A DNA stretch of 64,000 bases from Deinococcus budaensis (GCF_014201885.1 NZ_JACHFN010000003.1:62001-126000); one strand, 5' to 3'; counted from the stretch's first letter, positions 1 through 9,560 are shown. The notes: a model not told the origin generated them from the letters alone. Numbers and translations are program-made.

Positions 1-173
1 GCGACACGGTGGCCTGCGTGGTGGGCGCCGTCGTGGGGGCGCGCGGGCTGGCGCTTCCGGCGCACCTGCTCCCGCCCCTGCGCCTGGGCCACAGCTGGCC
101 GGGCTGGGAGCGCGGTTGGCGCTGCGTGGAACGTTTTCCGGCGCTGGTCGAGGGGGCGCGTGCGCGGGCCTGA
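1..173 (+). CDS. ADP-ribosylglycohydrolase family protein, C-terminal fragment
   Basis: This is an open frame running in from the left edge (first full codon at base 3) and stopping at TGA 171-173, so only the last 56 residues are visible. The fragment opens with DTVACVVGAVVGA, which resembles the conserved metal-binding C-terminal segment (DT-x-A-x-x-x-GA-x-x-GA) of ADP-ribosylglycohydrolase (DraG/ARH) proteins. Those enzymes remove ADP-ribose from proteins or small molecules using Mg or Mn. The substrate cannot be told from this piece. The next gene starts at GTG 160, inside the end of this one, so the two are probably co-transcribed. Confidence 0.6.
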   Translation, partial: DTVACVVGAVVGARGLALPAHLLPPLRLGHSWPGWERGWRCVERFPALVEGARARA

Positions 174-777
174 GCTGGGGGTGCCGGAGCTGACCGCGCC
201 GCAGTTCCTCGAAGTGATCCGGCGCAACCCGGTCAACGCGGCGATTCTGGACCGGCTCCCCGCGCTGGGGGCGCCGCAGGCCCACCTCGTCGCGGGGGCG
301 CTGTTTCAGACGGTCTGGAACGTGCGCAGCGGGCGGCCCCCGGGAGAGGGCATCCGCGACTACGACCTGTTCTACTGGGACGCCGACCCCAGCTACGAGG
401 CCGAGGACGCCGTGATTCGCCGCGCCGCCCTGCTCTTCGGGGACCTGGACGTCCGCATCGAAGTCCGCAACCAGGCCCGCGTTCACCTGTGGTTTCCCCA
501 GAAACACGGGGTCACGCGCCCGCCGATCCGCAGCGCCCGCGAGGGCATCCGGCAGTTTCTGGTCGAATGCACCTGCGTCGGGGTGGACGCACGGGGCGAG
601 CTGTACGCCCCCTGCGGGCTGGCCGACCTGGCCGCCGGAATCCTGCGGCCCAACGGGCACAACCATACGCCGGGCCTCTACGCCGCCAAGGTCGCGGACT
701 ACCGCGCCCGCTGGCCCTGGCTGCGGGAGGGCAGGGGCAGCCCGCAGGAGGAACCGTCACGCCCTCCGGCACCCTGA
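160..777 (+). CDS. Nucleotidyltransferase-like protein (DUF925 type)
   Basis: The 205-residue product resembles the DUF925 (PF06042) nucleotidyltransferase-like family. The supporting segments are the acidic [10 protein letters not shown] near residue 68, where the catalytic Asp pair would lie, and [14 protein letters not shown] near residue 104, typical of this family. It has no membrane segment or signal peptide. The GTG at 160 overlaps the end of the preceding frame; GTG 181 is an alternative start. The last 15 or so residues are Pro/Glu-rich and look disordered. The natural substrate of the family is not established, so no reaction is assigned. Confidence 0.7.
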   Translation: MRGPELGVPELTAPQFLEVIRRNPVNAAILDRLPALGAPQAHLVAGALFQTVWNVRSGRPPGEGIRDYDLFYWDADPSYEAEDAVIRRAALLFGDLDVRIEVRNQARVHLWFPQKHGVTRPPIRSAREGIRQFLVECTCVGVDARGELYAPCGLADLAAGILRPNGHNHTPGLYAAKVADYRARWPWLREGRGSPQEEPSRPPAP

Positions 778-850
778 GTCGCCCCGGCTGTCCGGGCACC
801 GCCCGGGGAAACGCGCGCCTGCTCTAAGCTGTCCCCAAAGGAGCGTTCCC

Positions 851-2299
851 ATGACCCTGGACACCCCCCACCCCGGCAAGACCGCCAGCGACTCCGCCGA
901 GCGGACCTACGCGACCGTCAATCCCTACACCGGCGAGACCCTGCGCGAGTTTCCTGCCCTGGATTCGGCGGAGGTGATTCCCACCGTCGAGCGCGCCCAT
1001 CAGGCTTACCTCGCGTGGCGCGAGCGGCCGGTGGCCGAGCGGGCGGCGGTCGTGCGCCGGGCGGGGGAGCTGATGCTCGAGCGCACCGACGAGCTGGCCG
1101 CGCTGATCACCCTGGAGATGGGCAAGCTGCGGCGCGAGGCGCGCGGCGAGGTGGCCCTGGCCGCCAGCATCCTGGCGTACTACGGGGAGCAGGGGCCGGG
1201 CTTTCTGGAGCCGGAAGCCCTGCCCGTCGAGCGGGGCGAGGCGGCGGTGGTTCACGCGCCGCTGGGCGTGCTGCTGGGCATCCAGCCCTGGAACTTCCCG
1301 CTGTACCAGGTCGCGCGCTTCGCGGGGCCGAATCTGGTGGTGGGCAACACGGTGCTGCTCAAGCACGCCGAGATCTGCCCGCAGTCGGCGCTGGCGCTGG
1401 AGACGCTGTTCCGCGACGCCGGAGCGCCCGAGGGCGTCTACACCAACCTGTTTCTGAAGATCAGCGACGTGGAGACGGTGATCGCCCACCCGGCGGTGCA
1501 GGGCGTGTCCCTCACCGGCAGCGAGCGGGCGGGGGCCAGCGTGGCCGAGATCGCGGGCCGCCACCTGAAAAAGTGCGTGCTGGAACTGGGCGGCAGCGAT
1601 CCCTTTATCGTCCTCGACGCGCCGGACCTGGACCGCACGGTCAAGGCGGCGGCGGCCGGGCGGCTGGGCAACACCGGACAAAGCTGCATCGCGGCCAAGC
1701 GGCTGATGGTGGTGGACGGGCTGTACGACGCCTTTGTCGAGAAGCTGGGGCAGGCATTTGCCGCGCTGCATCCCGGCGACCCCGCCGACCCCGCCACCCG
1801 CCTGGGGCCGCTGTCCTCGGAGCGGGCCGCGCGGGACCTGCACGCCCAGGTGCAGGACGCTGTTCAGCAGGGCGCCACCGTGGTCACGGGCGGCGGGCGG
1901 CCCGACTTGCCCGGCGCCTTCGTGGACGCGACGGTGCTCACCGGGGTCCGGCCCGGCATGCGCGCCTACTCGGAAGAGCTGTTCGGCCCAGTCGCGGTCG
2001 TCTACCGGGTCGCGGACGAAGACGAGGCGGTGGCGCTCGCCAACGCGTCCGCCTACGGCCTGGGGGGCGCGGTGTTTTGCAGCGATCCCGAGCGGGCGCG
2101 GCGGGTGGCCGACCGGCTCGACAGCGGCATGGTCTGGATCAACCACCCCACCTCCTCGCAGGCGGACCTCCCCTTCGGCGGAGTCAAGAACTCCGGCTAC
2201 GGGCGCGAGCTGTCGCGGATGGGCATGTTCGAGTTCACCAACCGCAAGCTGGTGCGGACCCTCCCGGCGGGTGGGGGCGTGGGCCGGGTCGCGGGCTGA
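851..2299 (+). CDS. NAD(P)-dependent aldehyde dehydrogenase, succinate-semialdehyde type
   Basis: This 482-residue cytoplasmic enzyme of the aldehyde dehydrogenase superfamily oxidises an aldehyde to the acid with NAD(P). The catalytic Cys lies in [11 protein letters not shown] (about residue 281) and the general-base Glu in [13 protein letters not shown] (about residue 247). The [10 protein letters not shown] segment near residue 142 forms the cofactor pocket. Length and motifs fit the GabD/YneI-like succinate-semialdehyde dehydrogenase branch, but substrate cannot be fixed from sequence. The ATG at 851 follows an AAAGGAG Shine-Dalgarno at 837-843 and a TAAGCT -10-like box at 825-830. The gene stands alone and ends at a strong hairpin shared with metQ. 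Confidence 0.85.
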   Translation: MTLDTPHPGKTASDSAERTYATVNPYTGETLREFPALDSAEVIPTVERAHQAYLAWRERPVAERAAVVRRAGELMLERTDELAALITLEMGKLRREARGEVALAASILAYYGEQGPGFLEPEALPVERGEAAVVHAPLGVLLGIQPWNFPLYQVARFAGPNLVVGNTVLLKHAEICPQSALALETLFRDAGAPEGVYTNLFLKISDVETVIAHPAVQGVSLTGSERAGASVAEIAGRHLKKCVLELGGSDPFIVLDAPDLDRTVKAAAAGRLGNTGQSCIAAKRLMVVDGLYDAFVEKLGQAFAALHPGDPADPATRLGPLSSERAARDLHAQVQDAVQQGATVVTGGGRPDLPGAFVDATVLTGVRPGMRAYSEELFGPVAVVYRVADEDEAVALANASAYGLGGAVFCSDPERARRVADRLDSGMVWINHPTSSQADLPFGGVKNSGYGRELSRMGMFEFTNRKLVRTLPAGGGVGRVAG

Positions 2300-2315
2300 G
2301 CGGGGCGGCAGGGCA

Positions 2316-2360
2316 GCAGGAGGCCGGGGAGGCTTAGCTTGAGCCTCCCCGGCCTCCTGC
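2316..2360. terminator. Bidirectional hairpin between convergent genes
   Basis: A perfect 19-bp inverted repeat (2316-2334 with 2342-2360) encloses a 7-nt loop. It lies between the ends of the aldehyde dehydrogenase gene and metQ, as expected of a two-way transcription terminator. There is no clear T-run. Confidence 0.75.
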
Positions 2361-2372
2361 CGCGTCCTGCCC

Positions 2373-3173
2373 TCAGAAGGCCGGAACGACCGCCCCGCCG
2401 TACTTCTTCAGCAGGAAGGCCTTGACCTCCGGACTCTGGAGCGCCCGCACCAGCTTGAGGTAGTCGGGATTTTTCAGGGTGGCGGGCCGGGCCACGAGCA
2501 GGTTGGCGTAGGGGCTGCGGCGGTCTTCGAGCAGCAGGGCGTCCCTTTGGGGGTTCAGGCCCGCGTCGAGCGCGTAGTTGGTGTTGATGACGGCGGCGTC
2601 CACGTCGCCCAGCGCGCGCGGGAGCTGCGCGGCTTCCAGCTCGCGGAACTTCAGGCGCTTGACGTTGCTGGTGATGTCCAGCACGGTCGCCTGCACCCCC
2701 GCGCCCTTCTTGAGGCGAATCAGGCCCGAGCGCTCCAGCAACTTCAGGGCGCGGCCGCTGTTGCTGGGGTCGTTGGGGAGGGCGATGGTGGCCCCGGTCT
2801 TCAGGCTCTTCAGGCTGGTCACCCGGCGGCTGTAGACCCCGATGGGTTCGACGTGGATCTTGGCCCCGGGCACCAGCCCCAGGGGGCGGTTCTTCTGGAA
2901 GCCCGTCAGGTACGGCAGGTGCTGAAAGAAGTTCACGTCAATGCTGCCGTCGGCCAGGGCCAGGTTGGGCTGCACGTAGTCCGAGAACTCGCGCACGACC
3001 AGATTCACCCCCTGCTTGGCCAGGGCGGGCTTGACGAAATTCAGGATCTCGGCGTGGGGCACCGGGGTCGCGCCGACGCGCAGGGTTCCGGCCGAGGCGC
3101 CGGAGCTGAGACCGAAGGAGGCCAGAGCGAGGGCGGCGAGGGGCAGGGCAGTCAGGGGGGCAGTGGGGCGCAT
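2373..3173 (-). CDS. metQ: Methionine ABC transporter substrate-binding protein (NlpA/MetQ family)
   Basis: This 266-residue exported protein binds methionine or a close analogue for the MetNI importer encoded just upstream. The start chosen (ATG at 3173) gives a signal peptide with a hydrophobic core at residues 8-22 and an ASA cleavage site near residue 29. Family segments include LRVGATPVPHAEILNFVKP, the DVNFFQHLPYL block and AAVINTNYALDAGL. Most MetQ/NlpA proteins are lipoproteins; here no Cys follows the hydrophobic core, so the protein is predicted to be released by signal peptidase I. The gene is last in the metN-metI-metQ operon, 71 bp after metI, under the SAM riboswitch. Confidence 0.88.
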   Translation of the reverse strand: MRPTAPLTALPLAALALASFGLSSGASAGTLRVGATPVPHAEILNFVKPALAKQGVNLVVREFSDYVQPNLALADGSIDVNFFQHLPYLTGFQKNRPLGLVPGAKIHVEPIGVYSRRVTSLKSLKTGATIALPNDPSNSGRALKLLERSGLIRLKKGAGVQATVLDITSNVKRLKFRELEAAQLPRALGDVDAAVINTNYALDAGLNPQRDALLLEDRRSPYANLLVARPATLKNPDYLKLVRALQSPEVKAFLLKKYGGAVVPAF

Positions 3174-3244
3174 GGCAGTCTCCAGGGGCGTGAGAGATCG
3201 GGACCGGGCGGGCAGGGCCGCCGGGCAGAGGAAGGGCAACAGCT

Positions 3245-3901
3245 TCAGCGGTGGTCGGCGCGGCGGGCGGCGCGGTCACCGAGCCACTGCACGCCCTGCA
3301 CGAGCAGGAGCAGCACGGCGACGGTGGCGAGCATCACGCCCGTCTCGAAGCGCTGGTAGCCGTAGCGGATGGCGAGGTCGCCCAGGCCGCCGCCGCCGAC
3401 CGCTCCGGCCATCGCGCTGAAGCCGATCACGCTGACCAGCAGCACCGTGAAGCTGTGCAGCAGCGCGGGACGGGCTTCGGGCAGCAGCACCTTGCCGACG
3501 ATCTGGGCGGTGGTGGTCCCCAGCGCGCGGGCGGCTTCGGCCACGCCGGAGGGCACGTCGCGCAGCGCCCCGTCCACCAGCCGGGCCACGAAGGGGATCG
3601 CGGCGACCGTCAGCGGCACCGTGGCGGCCGCCGGGCCGATGCTGGTCCCGGTCACCAGCCGGGTGAAGGGGATCAGCAGCACCAGCAGGATGATGAAAGG
3701 CAGGCTGCGGCCCACGTTCACCAAGGCGTCCAGCAGGCGGTGCAGCGCCCGGTTCGGCTTCAGACCGCCGGGGCGGGTCAGCGTCAGGGCCACCCCCAGC
3801 GCCGTGCCCAGCAGCTGGGCGATCAGGGCGGCGGGCAGCACCATCAGGACCGTTTCCAGGGTGGCTTGCCCCAGCAGCGGCAGCAGCACATCCGGCGTCA
3901 T
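3245..3901 (-). CDS. metI: Methionine ABC transporter permease
   Basis: This 218-residue inner-membrane subunit of the D-/L-methionine importer has about five hydrophobic segments. The permease signature is seen in EAARALGTTTAQIVGKVLLP (about residues 124-143), the EAA loop that contacts the ATPase. Its ATG (3899-3901) overlaps the metN stop by four bases, so the two are translationally coupled. The subunit forms the channel of a MetN2-MetI2 complex, delivering substrate from MetQ. Confidence 0.9.
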   Translation of the reverse strand: MTPDVLLPLLGQATLETVLMVLPAALIAQLLGTALGVALTLTRPGGLKPNRALHRLLDALVNVGRSLPFIILLVLLIPFTRLVTGTSIGPAAATVPLTVAAIPFVARLVDGALRDVPSGVAEAARALGTTTAQIVGKVLLPEARPALLHSFTVLLVSVIGFSAMAGAVGGGGLGDLAIRYGYQRFETGVMLATVAVLLLLVQGVQWLGDRAARRADHR

Positions 3902-4875
3902 GCGCCCACCCCGGCGGGGCGGCGGGCCAGAGAGGCGGTGAGGTCGGGGGTGCTTGCCGGAAGCGTCAGCCAGGCGTCCACCCCCTGAGGGTGAGGCTCG
4001 GCCTGCACCAGCCGGGCGCCCAGCGCGGCCAGGGCACCCAGGGTGGAGGCGTCCAGGCCCGGCAGGGTCACGCGGCGCAGCGTCTCGCCGGGAGCCAGCG
4101 TCACCTGCGGGCGGTGCGCCTCCAGCAGGGCGCGGGTGACCGGGTGCCCCGGCGCGGCGAGCACCGGGCGCGTCTCGCCGCTCTCGACGAGCTGCCCGGC
4201 GTCCAGCACGGCGACGTGGGTGCAGGCGGCGCGGACGACCTCCAGCTGGTGGGTGACGACCACCAGGGTCAGGTCGCGTTCGCGCTGCAATTCGGTCAGC
4301 AGGGCCAGGATTCCGGCGCTCGTCTCGGGGTCCAGGGCACTGGTGGCCTCGTCCGCCAGCAGGAGGTCGGGGTCCAGCGCCAGGGCGCGGGCGATGCCGA
4401 CCCGCTGTTTCTGGCCGCCCGAGAGCTGCGCCGGGTAGCGCCCCGCCAGGTCGGCCAACCCCACCTGCGCGAGCAGGTCGCGCGCGCGGGCCTCGCGGCG
4501 GACGCGCGGCACCCCGGCGAGTTCCAGCGGCAGGGTCACGTTGCCCAGGGCGGTGCGCTGCGCGAGCAGGTTGAACTGCTGAAACACCAGCCCGGTGCGC
4601 GCCTGCCGCGCCCGGCGTTCCGGCGCGCCCAGCGCGGCGAGGTCCTGGCCCTGCACCCGCACGCGGCCCGCGTCGGGCGTGTCCAGACCGCTGACGAGCC
4701 GGACCAGCGTGCTTTTGCCCGCGCCGCTGCGGCCGATGATGCCGGTGCGGCTGCCGCGCGGCACCGTGAGGGTCAGCTCGCGCAGCGCCGGGGCGGGCTG
4801 GCCGGGGTAGGTCTTGCTCACCGCCTCGAAGGCGAGGGCGGGAGGAGAAAAAATAGGGGCGGGGGAAGCGGTCAT
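3898..4875 (-). CDS. metN: Methionine ABC transporter ATP-binding protein
   Basis: This 325-residue ATPase powers methionine import. Walker A is GRSGAGKST (about residue 48), the ABC signature is LSGGQKQRVGIARAL, and Walker B is DLLLADEATSALDPET. The C-terminal portion from about residue 255 corresponds to the NIL/ACT-like regulatory domain through which methionine inhibits transport. I place the start at 4875 because GGAGG lies seven bases upstream; an in-frame ATG 12 codons earlier lies beyond that site. It is the first gene of the operon, directly after the riboswitch and its terminator. Confidence 0.92.
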   Translation of the reverse strand: MTASPAPIFSPPALAFEAVSKTYPGQPAPALRELTLTVPRGSRTGIIGRSGAGKSTLVRLVSGLDTPDAGRVRVQGQDLAALGAPERRARQARTGLVFQQFNLLAQRTALGNVTLPLELAGVPRVRREARARDLLAQVGLADLAGRYPAQLSGGQKQRVGIARALALDPDLLLADEATSALDPETSAGILALLTELQRERDLTLVVVTHQLEVVRAACTHVAVLDAGQLVESGETRPVLAAPGHPVTRALLEAHRPQVTLAPGETLRRVTLPGLDASTLGALAALGARLVQAEPHPQGVDAWLTLPASTPDLTASLARRPAGVGA

Positions 4876-4920
4876 GAACAGTCCTCCGGGCGAGGAGCCG
4901 GAGGGGGCCATGACAGCCGA

Positions 4921-4966
4921 GACGAAACGTCCCCCTCCTGGGCGAAAACCGGAGAAGGGGGACGCC
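4921..4966 (-). terminator. Intrinsic terminator of the metNIQ leader
   Basis: A GC-rich stem of at least 9 bp (4928-4936 with 4956-4964) is followed on the minus strand by a short T-rich stretch. It lies between the riboswitch aptamer and the metN start, where an expression platform is expected. High SAM would favour this terminator. Confidence 0.7.
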
Positions 4967-4984
4967 CAAGCGTGACAGACCCTT

Positions 4985-5117
4985 CCCTTATCGTTCCCGA
5001 CGCGTGGGTGGGGCCATCGTTGGCGCGTGCGGGCTGGCGGAGCACCGAATGCCGTGATGAGGGCCGGTTGCTGCGGCGATGTTCGGGCCAGATCCCTACG
5101 CCGCTCTGGATAAAGGT
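4985..5117 (-). ncRNA. SAM-I (S-box) riboswitch aptamer candidate
   Basis: On the minus strand an 8-bp P1 helix closes the element: CCTTTATC (5109-5116) pairs with GATAAGGG (4985-4992). Inside are S-box-like core pieces in order: AGAGCGGCG, GGGATCTGGCCC, AGCAACC and GGTGC. The position directly before metNIQ, a classical S-box target, and the terminator immediately downstream both support the call. The joining segment between TGGCCC and GCAACC departs from the usual TGAAACC form, so a covariance search is the decisive test. Confidence 0.72.
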
Positions 5118-5139
5118 GGCTCCCTGAGAGCCGACGCGC

Positions 5140-5169
5140 AGGCTACGGGAGGGCGGGCAGAGGTGTCAA
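5140..5169 (-). promoter_or_regulatory. Sigma-70-type promoter of the met leader
   Basis: A perfect TTGACA -35 (reverse complement at 5164-5169) and a TAGCCT -10 (5140-5145) are separated by 18 bases. The predicted start near 5132 lies about 15 bases before the riboswitch P1 helix. Confidence 0.75.
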
Positions 5170-5216
5170 CCGCGACCGTGCCGGGTTGTCTGAGCAGGGA
5201 CCCGCGGCGCGGCGGC

Positions 5217-5621
5217 TCAGGCCAGCCGCACCCGGCCCGCGTGCGCTGCGATCTGCCCGGCCGTCCACAGCGTCTCGCGCACATGCTCCAGCAGCCCGTC
5301 GGCCACCGTGCGGCCGTCGAGCCGCAGGGCGAGGTCCCCCGGCCGCAGCGCCCGCGCCGCCTCCTGCTCCCAGGCGGCCAGCCGGGTCAGGCCCGCGTCG
5401 TCGGGGGGCGGCGGCGTGCCCGTGACCCCCGCCACGGCGGTCCACAGCGTCCGCTTGCGCGCGGTCAGGCCCGCGACAAGGGCGGCGATGCGCGGCGGCG
5501 GCTGACCGTCGGCCAGCGCCAGCGCGGCGCGCACACTGTAGTGCGGTCCCTCGTGCGCCTCGCCCAGCAGCCGGGCGAGGTCGGCGGGCGTCAGGGTCAG
5601 GGGGGTCGGCACCGCGCTCAC
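5217..5621 (-). CDS. Hypothetical protein, Ala/Leu-rich helical
   Basis: I do not recognise this 134-residue protein. It is soluble, predicted largely helical, and carries a PPPP stretch at about residues 71-74. It starts with GTG (5619-5621), overlapping by four bases the TGA of the upstream membrane-protein gene, so it is translationally coupled to it. The first residues (MSAVPTPLTLTPADLARLLGEAHEG) suggest a small helical adaptor-like fold. That is only an impression, and no function is assigned. Confidence 0.6.
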   Translation of the reverse strand: MSAVPTPLTLTPADLARLLGEAHEGPHYSVRAALALADGQPPPRIAALVAGLTARKRTLWTAVAGVTGTPPPPDDAGLTRLAAWEQEAARALRPGDLALRLDGRTVADGLLEHVRETLWTAGQIAAHAGRVRLA

Positions 5622-6118
5622 CGCACCAGACGGAAGCTGTCGCCGTCACGGGTCAGGCGGCCCGAGTCCAGCATCCGCCGGGTCACGGCCCGCCCCTGCT
5701 CGTCGGAGAGGGGCGAGTCGGCGCGCAGGTCCTCGAGGGTAAAGCGCCCGCCCCGGCGGTAGGCCAGCCGCAGCACCATCCTTTCTTGCACGTCCCCCGC
5801 CCCCACCCGCCCGGCCCGCGAGCCGAACAGGCGCCAGACCAGCGCGCCTACCAGCAGGCCGATCAGGGCAGCGACCGGCAGCATCCGCAGGGCGAACGCG
5901 GGGTCGGCGATCTGCGCCCCCAGCGCGGCGAGGCTCTGGTGGGCGGCTTCCAGCGTGGCCGCGTCCGCGCCGCCCGCCGCGAGGTCGCGCACGTCGCCGC
6001 GCTCGCGCAGGTAGCGCATCACGCCCGCCGTGTCGCCCCGCACATAAAAGGCGCTGTAGGCGATCAGAAGTGCCCCCAGACCCGAGACGGCGGTGACGAG
6101 GAGGCGCGGCGCGTTCAT
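5618..6118 (-). CDS. Hypothetical membrane protein with C-terminal winged-helix-like region
   Basis: This 166-residue protein has hydrophobic segments at about residues 5-22 and 77-96 and a charged linker between them. The soluble C-terminus (about 108-166) has the pattern of a small winged-helix domain: RMVLRLAYRRGGRFTLEDL, then a second helix, then a basic wing. I do not recognise the family. The start at 6118 is supported by a TACCAT box six bases upstream (6125-6130), suggesting a leaderless message. It is the first gene of a two-gene operon with the 134-residue protein. Confidence 0.6.
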   Translation of the reverse strand: MNAPRLLVTAVSGLGALLIAYSAFYVRGDTAGVMRYLRERGDVRDLAAGGADAATLEAAHQSLAALGAQIADPAFALRMLPVAALIGLLVGALVWRLFGSRAGRVGAGDVQERMVLRLAYRRGGRFTLEDLRADSPLSDEQGRAVTRRMLDSGRLTRDGDSFRLVR

Positions 6119-6124
6119 GGGGCC

Positions 6125-6130
6125 ATGGTA
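6125..6130 (-). promoter_or_regulatory. -10-like box TACCAT before 6118
   Basis: TACCAT ends six bases before the ATG at 6118, and no Shine-Dalgarno fits between. Confidence 0.5.
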
Positions 6131-6241
6131 GCGGGAGGCTGCCCCGCACACGGCGCCTCAGGCGACAGTGCGGGACGATGCTGCCCATGGGCAGGGCCAG
6201 AGAACGCAACGGGGGCCAGGCGATGCGGGAGCCGCCCGCGT

Positions 6242-6247
6242 TACCCT
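6242..6247 (+). promoter_or_regulatory. -10-like box TACCCT before 6254
   Basis: TACCCT lies six bases before the SDR start codon, leaving no room for a leader with a ribosome site. Confidence 0.5.
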
Positions 6248-6253
6248 GCCCGC

Positions 6254-6986
<733 letters not shown>

Positions 6987-7008
6987 AGGCGCGCCCCGGG
7001 ACGGCGGC

Positions 7009-7037
7009 GGGAAAGGCCACGCACAGGCGGCCTTCCC
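7009..7037. terminator. Hairpin between SDR gene and ferritin-like gene
   Basis: GGGAAAGGCC pairs with GGCCTTCCC with one bulged A around a 10-nt loop. It lies between two convergent genes. Confidence 0.5.
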
Positions 7038-7053
7038 TGGGGAGGGTGAGCGC

Positions 7054-8034
7054 CTAGAGCGCGAGCAGCTTGGCCAGGTTGCCGTCGTCGGTCAGGCCGC
7101 CCGGGAAGAACCCGCCCTTGGTCGCGCCGGGAGCCAGGAAAACGATGTTGCCCACCTGACGGGGCGTGCGGCTGAAGGCGACGCCGCCCGCGTCGGTGGG
7201 GACGATATTGGCGTGGCGGGTCAATACGCCGGGGTTCTGGGCATTGGCCGTGAGGCCCTGGTCGCGGTCGTCGGAGCCGTCCACCGAGTCGCGCAGGTTG
7301 CTGATCGCCTGCACGATCTGCTCGACCGTCAGGCCCGCGGCGGCCACCTCGGCGCGGCGCTGGTACAGCAGCGTGCGGACCGCGCCCGCGTGGTACGCCT
7401 CGGCCGCCAGGATTCCGGCCGCGTTTTCCAGGTTGCCGCCCGCCTTGTCGTCCACGAGCAGCCGCGCGGCGCCCTTGTAGGCCGTCACGCCCACGTCCTC
7501 GAAGATGAAGGCGCCGTGCAAGAAGAACAGCTCGTTCGCGTAGGGGTTGAAGCCCTTGATCGCGCCCCCCGACGCCGCCTGCCCCGCCGCGTCGAAGGCC
7601 GGGCCGAGGTCAAGCTGGGGCTGGGCGACGGCGGCACCTTTCAGCGTGGCGCGGATCACCTTGACGTGGGCCAACTCGTCGTCGGCGATTTCCTCGGCCA
7701 TGGCGCGCACGTTGGCGCTCAGGCCGGAGATGCCCACGCCGTTCGTGGCGCCCGTGAACCCGGCGGGGAGCGTCACGCGGGCGCTGCTGCCGCCCACCGC
7801 GTCGAGTTCGCCCAGGCGGCCCACGGCGGCCAGGTAGAAGGCGGCTTCCAGGTATTCCAGGTTCAGCGCGAAGTTGAAAATCGCGGCGTCGAGGTTCACC
7901 TTGCCCGGCTGCGTGGCGATCACGCTGGTGCAGCCGGAGAGGACGGCACCCGCGCCCAGCATGCCTGCCATGCCCAGGAACTTGCGGCGGGTGCTGATGC
8001 CCGGGGTGTCGGTGCGGTGCGTGTCGTTGCTCAT
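7054..8034 (-). CDS. Ferritin-like domain protein with Tat signal and lipobox
   Basis: This 326-residue exported protein has a twin-arginine motif [11 protein letters not shown] at about residues 13-23, a hydrophobic stretch, and a lipobox-like VLSGC ending near residue 37. It should therefore leave by the Tat route, probably as a lipoprotein. The mature part resembles the ferritin-like family PF13668, with [14 protein letters not shown] early in the domain supplying iron-ligand-type Glu residues and later [10 protein letters not shown] and EAYHAGAVR helices. A role in iron handling or oxidative stress is a guess. GGAGG precedes the ATG at 8034. It follows an ECF sigma/anti-sigma pair by 228 bp and sits 2 kb from tatA and tatC. 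Confidence 0.82.
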   Translation of the reverse strand: MSNDTHRTDTPGISTRRKFLGMAGMLGAGAVLSGCTSVIATQPGKVNLDAAIFNFALNLEYLEAAFYLAAVGRLGELDAVGGSSARVTLPAGFTGATNGVGISGLSANVRAMAEEIADDELAHVKVIRATLKGAAVAQPQLDLGPAFDAAGQAASGGAIKGFNPYANELFFLHGAFIFEDVGVTAYKGAARLLVDDKAGGNLENAAGILAAEAYHAGAVRTLLYQRRAEVAAAGLTVEQIVQAISNLRDSVDGSDDRDQGLTANAQNPGVLTRHANIVPTDAGGVAFSRTPRQVGNIVFLAPGATKGGFFPGGLTDDGNLAKLLAL

Positions 8035-8262
8035 GTGTCCTCCGGTGGACGGGAGTGGGAAAAAAGGGGGGAGGGCCGCCGAAAGGCACAAGCGACCGGC
8101 GGGACAGGCCCCGTGCGGCCAGTCCGGGCGTCTTGTTCCTTCGCAGAGTGGGTATCCGGCCGCGCCCCGCTTGGATCAGCGCCGCCACCGTGGGTGAAGG
8201 ACACATGAAGAGGCCGGGCGGCCCCAGCCCCCTCCGTGCGCCGCCCTGCGCGCCTGCGAAGC

Positions 8263-8967
8263 CTAGATCTGCTGGACGAACAGCGGCTGGGTGGTGGGCT
8301 GCGGGCTGCCGCCGGGCGGCTCGACACTCACGGCGACCGTAGCCCCGGCGGGCAGCGTGACCAGCAGGCCGCCTTCCCCGAAGGTGCCCAGCGAGACGGG
8401 CGTCTGGCCCTGGAGCTGCCACAGCTGGTAGGTGCGGCCCGGCGGCAGTGGGCGGGTGAGCCGCACGTAGACCCCGCCATCCGGCAGGCGCACCAGCGTG
8501 CCCAGCGTCTCGCCGTTCACCTCGATGGCCCGCTGAACCGCGCCGGGCTGCCCCGCGTAGCGCGCAGCGGGGTCGGCGTCCGGGCGCGAGAACAGCGCGA
8601 AGGCGAGGGCCAGAGCGGCCACCAGCCCCAGCACGGCGGGCAGGCGCCAGGCGGGGCGGCGGGGCGCGGGGGGGGTCGGCGGCGGGGCGGAGGACGCCGC
8701 AGCGGGCGGCGGGGTCGGCTGTATCCGGGCCGGGCCAGCCGCCTCTTCGGCCTGAACGCGGGCGAGCAGGCGCGCCCCGGCATCCAGCGGCACCTCCACC
8801 CCGCCGAGATCGAGGTCCTCGGCCAGCAGGCTCAGGGCGTCCAGATCGGCGCGCAGGTCGGCGCGCAGGGCCGGGTCGGCGTCCAGCGCGGCCTCGACCT
8901 GCGCCGCCTCGGCCGCCGGGAGCTGACCCAGGGCGTAGGCGAGGAGCTGATCACGGTCGGGCTTCAT
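8263..8967 (-). CDS. Anti-sigma factor, RskA/anti-sigma-K type
   Basis: This 234-residue single-pass membrane protein has an N-terminal cytoplasmic domain (DQLLAYALGQLPAAEAAQVE) of the kind that grips an ECF sigma factor. A Pro-rich linker at about residues 83-104 leads to one transmembrane helix (about 106-124), then an extracytoplasmic anti-sigma-K-like domain ending in LLVTLPAGATVAVSVEPPGG. There is no zinc HxxxCxxC motif. The ATG overlaps the sigma-factor stop by four bases, so the pair is made together. It should hold the sigma factor inactive until an envelope signal releases it. Confidence 0.85.
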   Translation of the reverse strand: MKPDRDQLLAYALGQLPAAEAAQVEAALDADPALRADLRADLDALSLLAEDLDLGGVEVPLDAGARLLARVQAEEAAGPARIQPTPPPAAASSAPPPTPPAPRRPAWRLPAVLGLVAALALAFALFSRPDADPAARYAGQPGAVQRAIEVNGETLGTLVRLPDGGVYVRLTRPLPPGRTYQLWQLQGQTPVSLGTFGEGGLLVTLPAGATVAVSVEPPGGSPQPTTQPLFVQQI

Positions 8968-9560
8968 GGCTGCTCCCCTCCTTTCGGGGCGTCCGGCGGG
9001 CCGGGCCGGGCGGGCGCGGTCCCGGTGGGCGTGCCCAGCGCCCCGCGCATCCGGTCCAGCGCCGCGCGCAGCCGGGATTTTACGGTGCCCAGCGGCAATC
9101 CGGTCAAGGCCGCCAGTTCGGCGTGCGAGTGGCCCCGGTAGTAGGCCAGCTCGATCAGCTCGCGCTGCGCGGGGTCCAGCACCTGCAAGGCGCGGCCCAC
9201 CAGCAGCCGGTCGGTGGGGTCCGCAGCGGGGGTGGGCTGGTCCCAGTCGCCAAGCTCCAGGGCCGTGGCGGGGCGGTCACGCAGCTGCTGCAAGAAGCGG
9301 TGGTGCGCGATGCTGACCAGCCAGGTCTTGGCGCGCGCGCGGGAGGGATCAAAGCGCGCCGCGTGCCGCCAGGCATTCATGAAGGCGTCTTGCACGCAGC
9401 CCTCCACATCCTCGCGCTGGCGCAGCATCCGGTAGCCCAGCCCGTAAAGCAGCCGCGAGTGGCGGCGGTGCAGCTCCAGCAGCGCGTCCTGCTGGCCCTG
9501 GGCCATCCGCTCGATCAGCGTCTCGTCGGTGGGGTCGGGCGGCGGGGAGGCGGCGGTCAT
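8964..9560 (-). CDS. ECF-type RNA polymerase sigma factor (SigK-like)
   Basis: This 198-residue sigma-70 family protein has two domains. Region 2 spans about residues 20-88 (LLYGLGYRMLRQREDVEGCV, then FMNAWRHAARFDP). Region 4 spans about 121-172, with the recognition helix in HAELAALTGLPLGTVKSRLR. A Pro/Gly tail follows. I prefer ATG 9560; an upstream GTG at 9584 would leave no room for the TAGGCT -10-like box there. It probably directs its own operon and may drive the ferritin-like gene downstream. The cognate promoter sequence is not evident to me. Confidence 0.88.
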   Translation of the reverse strand: MTAASPPPDPTDETLIERMAQGQQDALLELHRRHSRLLYGLGYRMLRQREDVEGCVQDAFMNAWRHAARFDPSRARAKTWLVSIAHHRFLQQLRDRPATALELGDWDQPTPAADPTDRLLVGRALQVLDPAQRELIELAYYRGHSHAELAALTGLPLGTVKSRLRAALDRMRGALGTPTGTAPARPGPPDAPKGGEQP

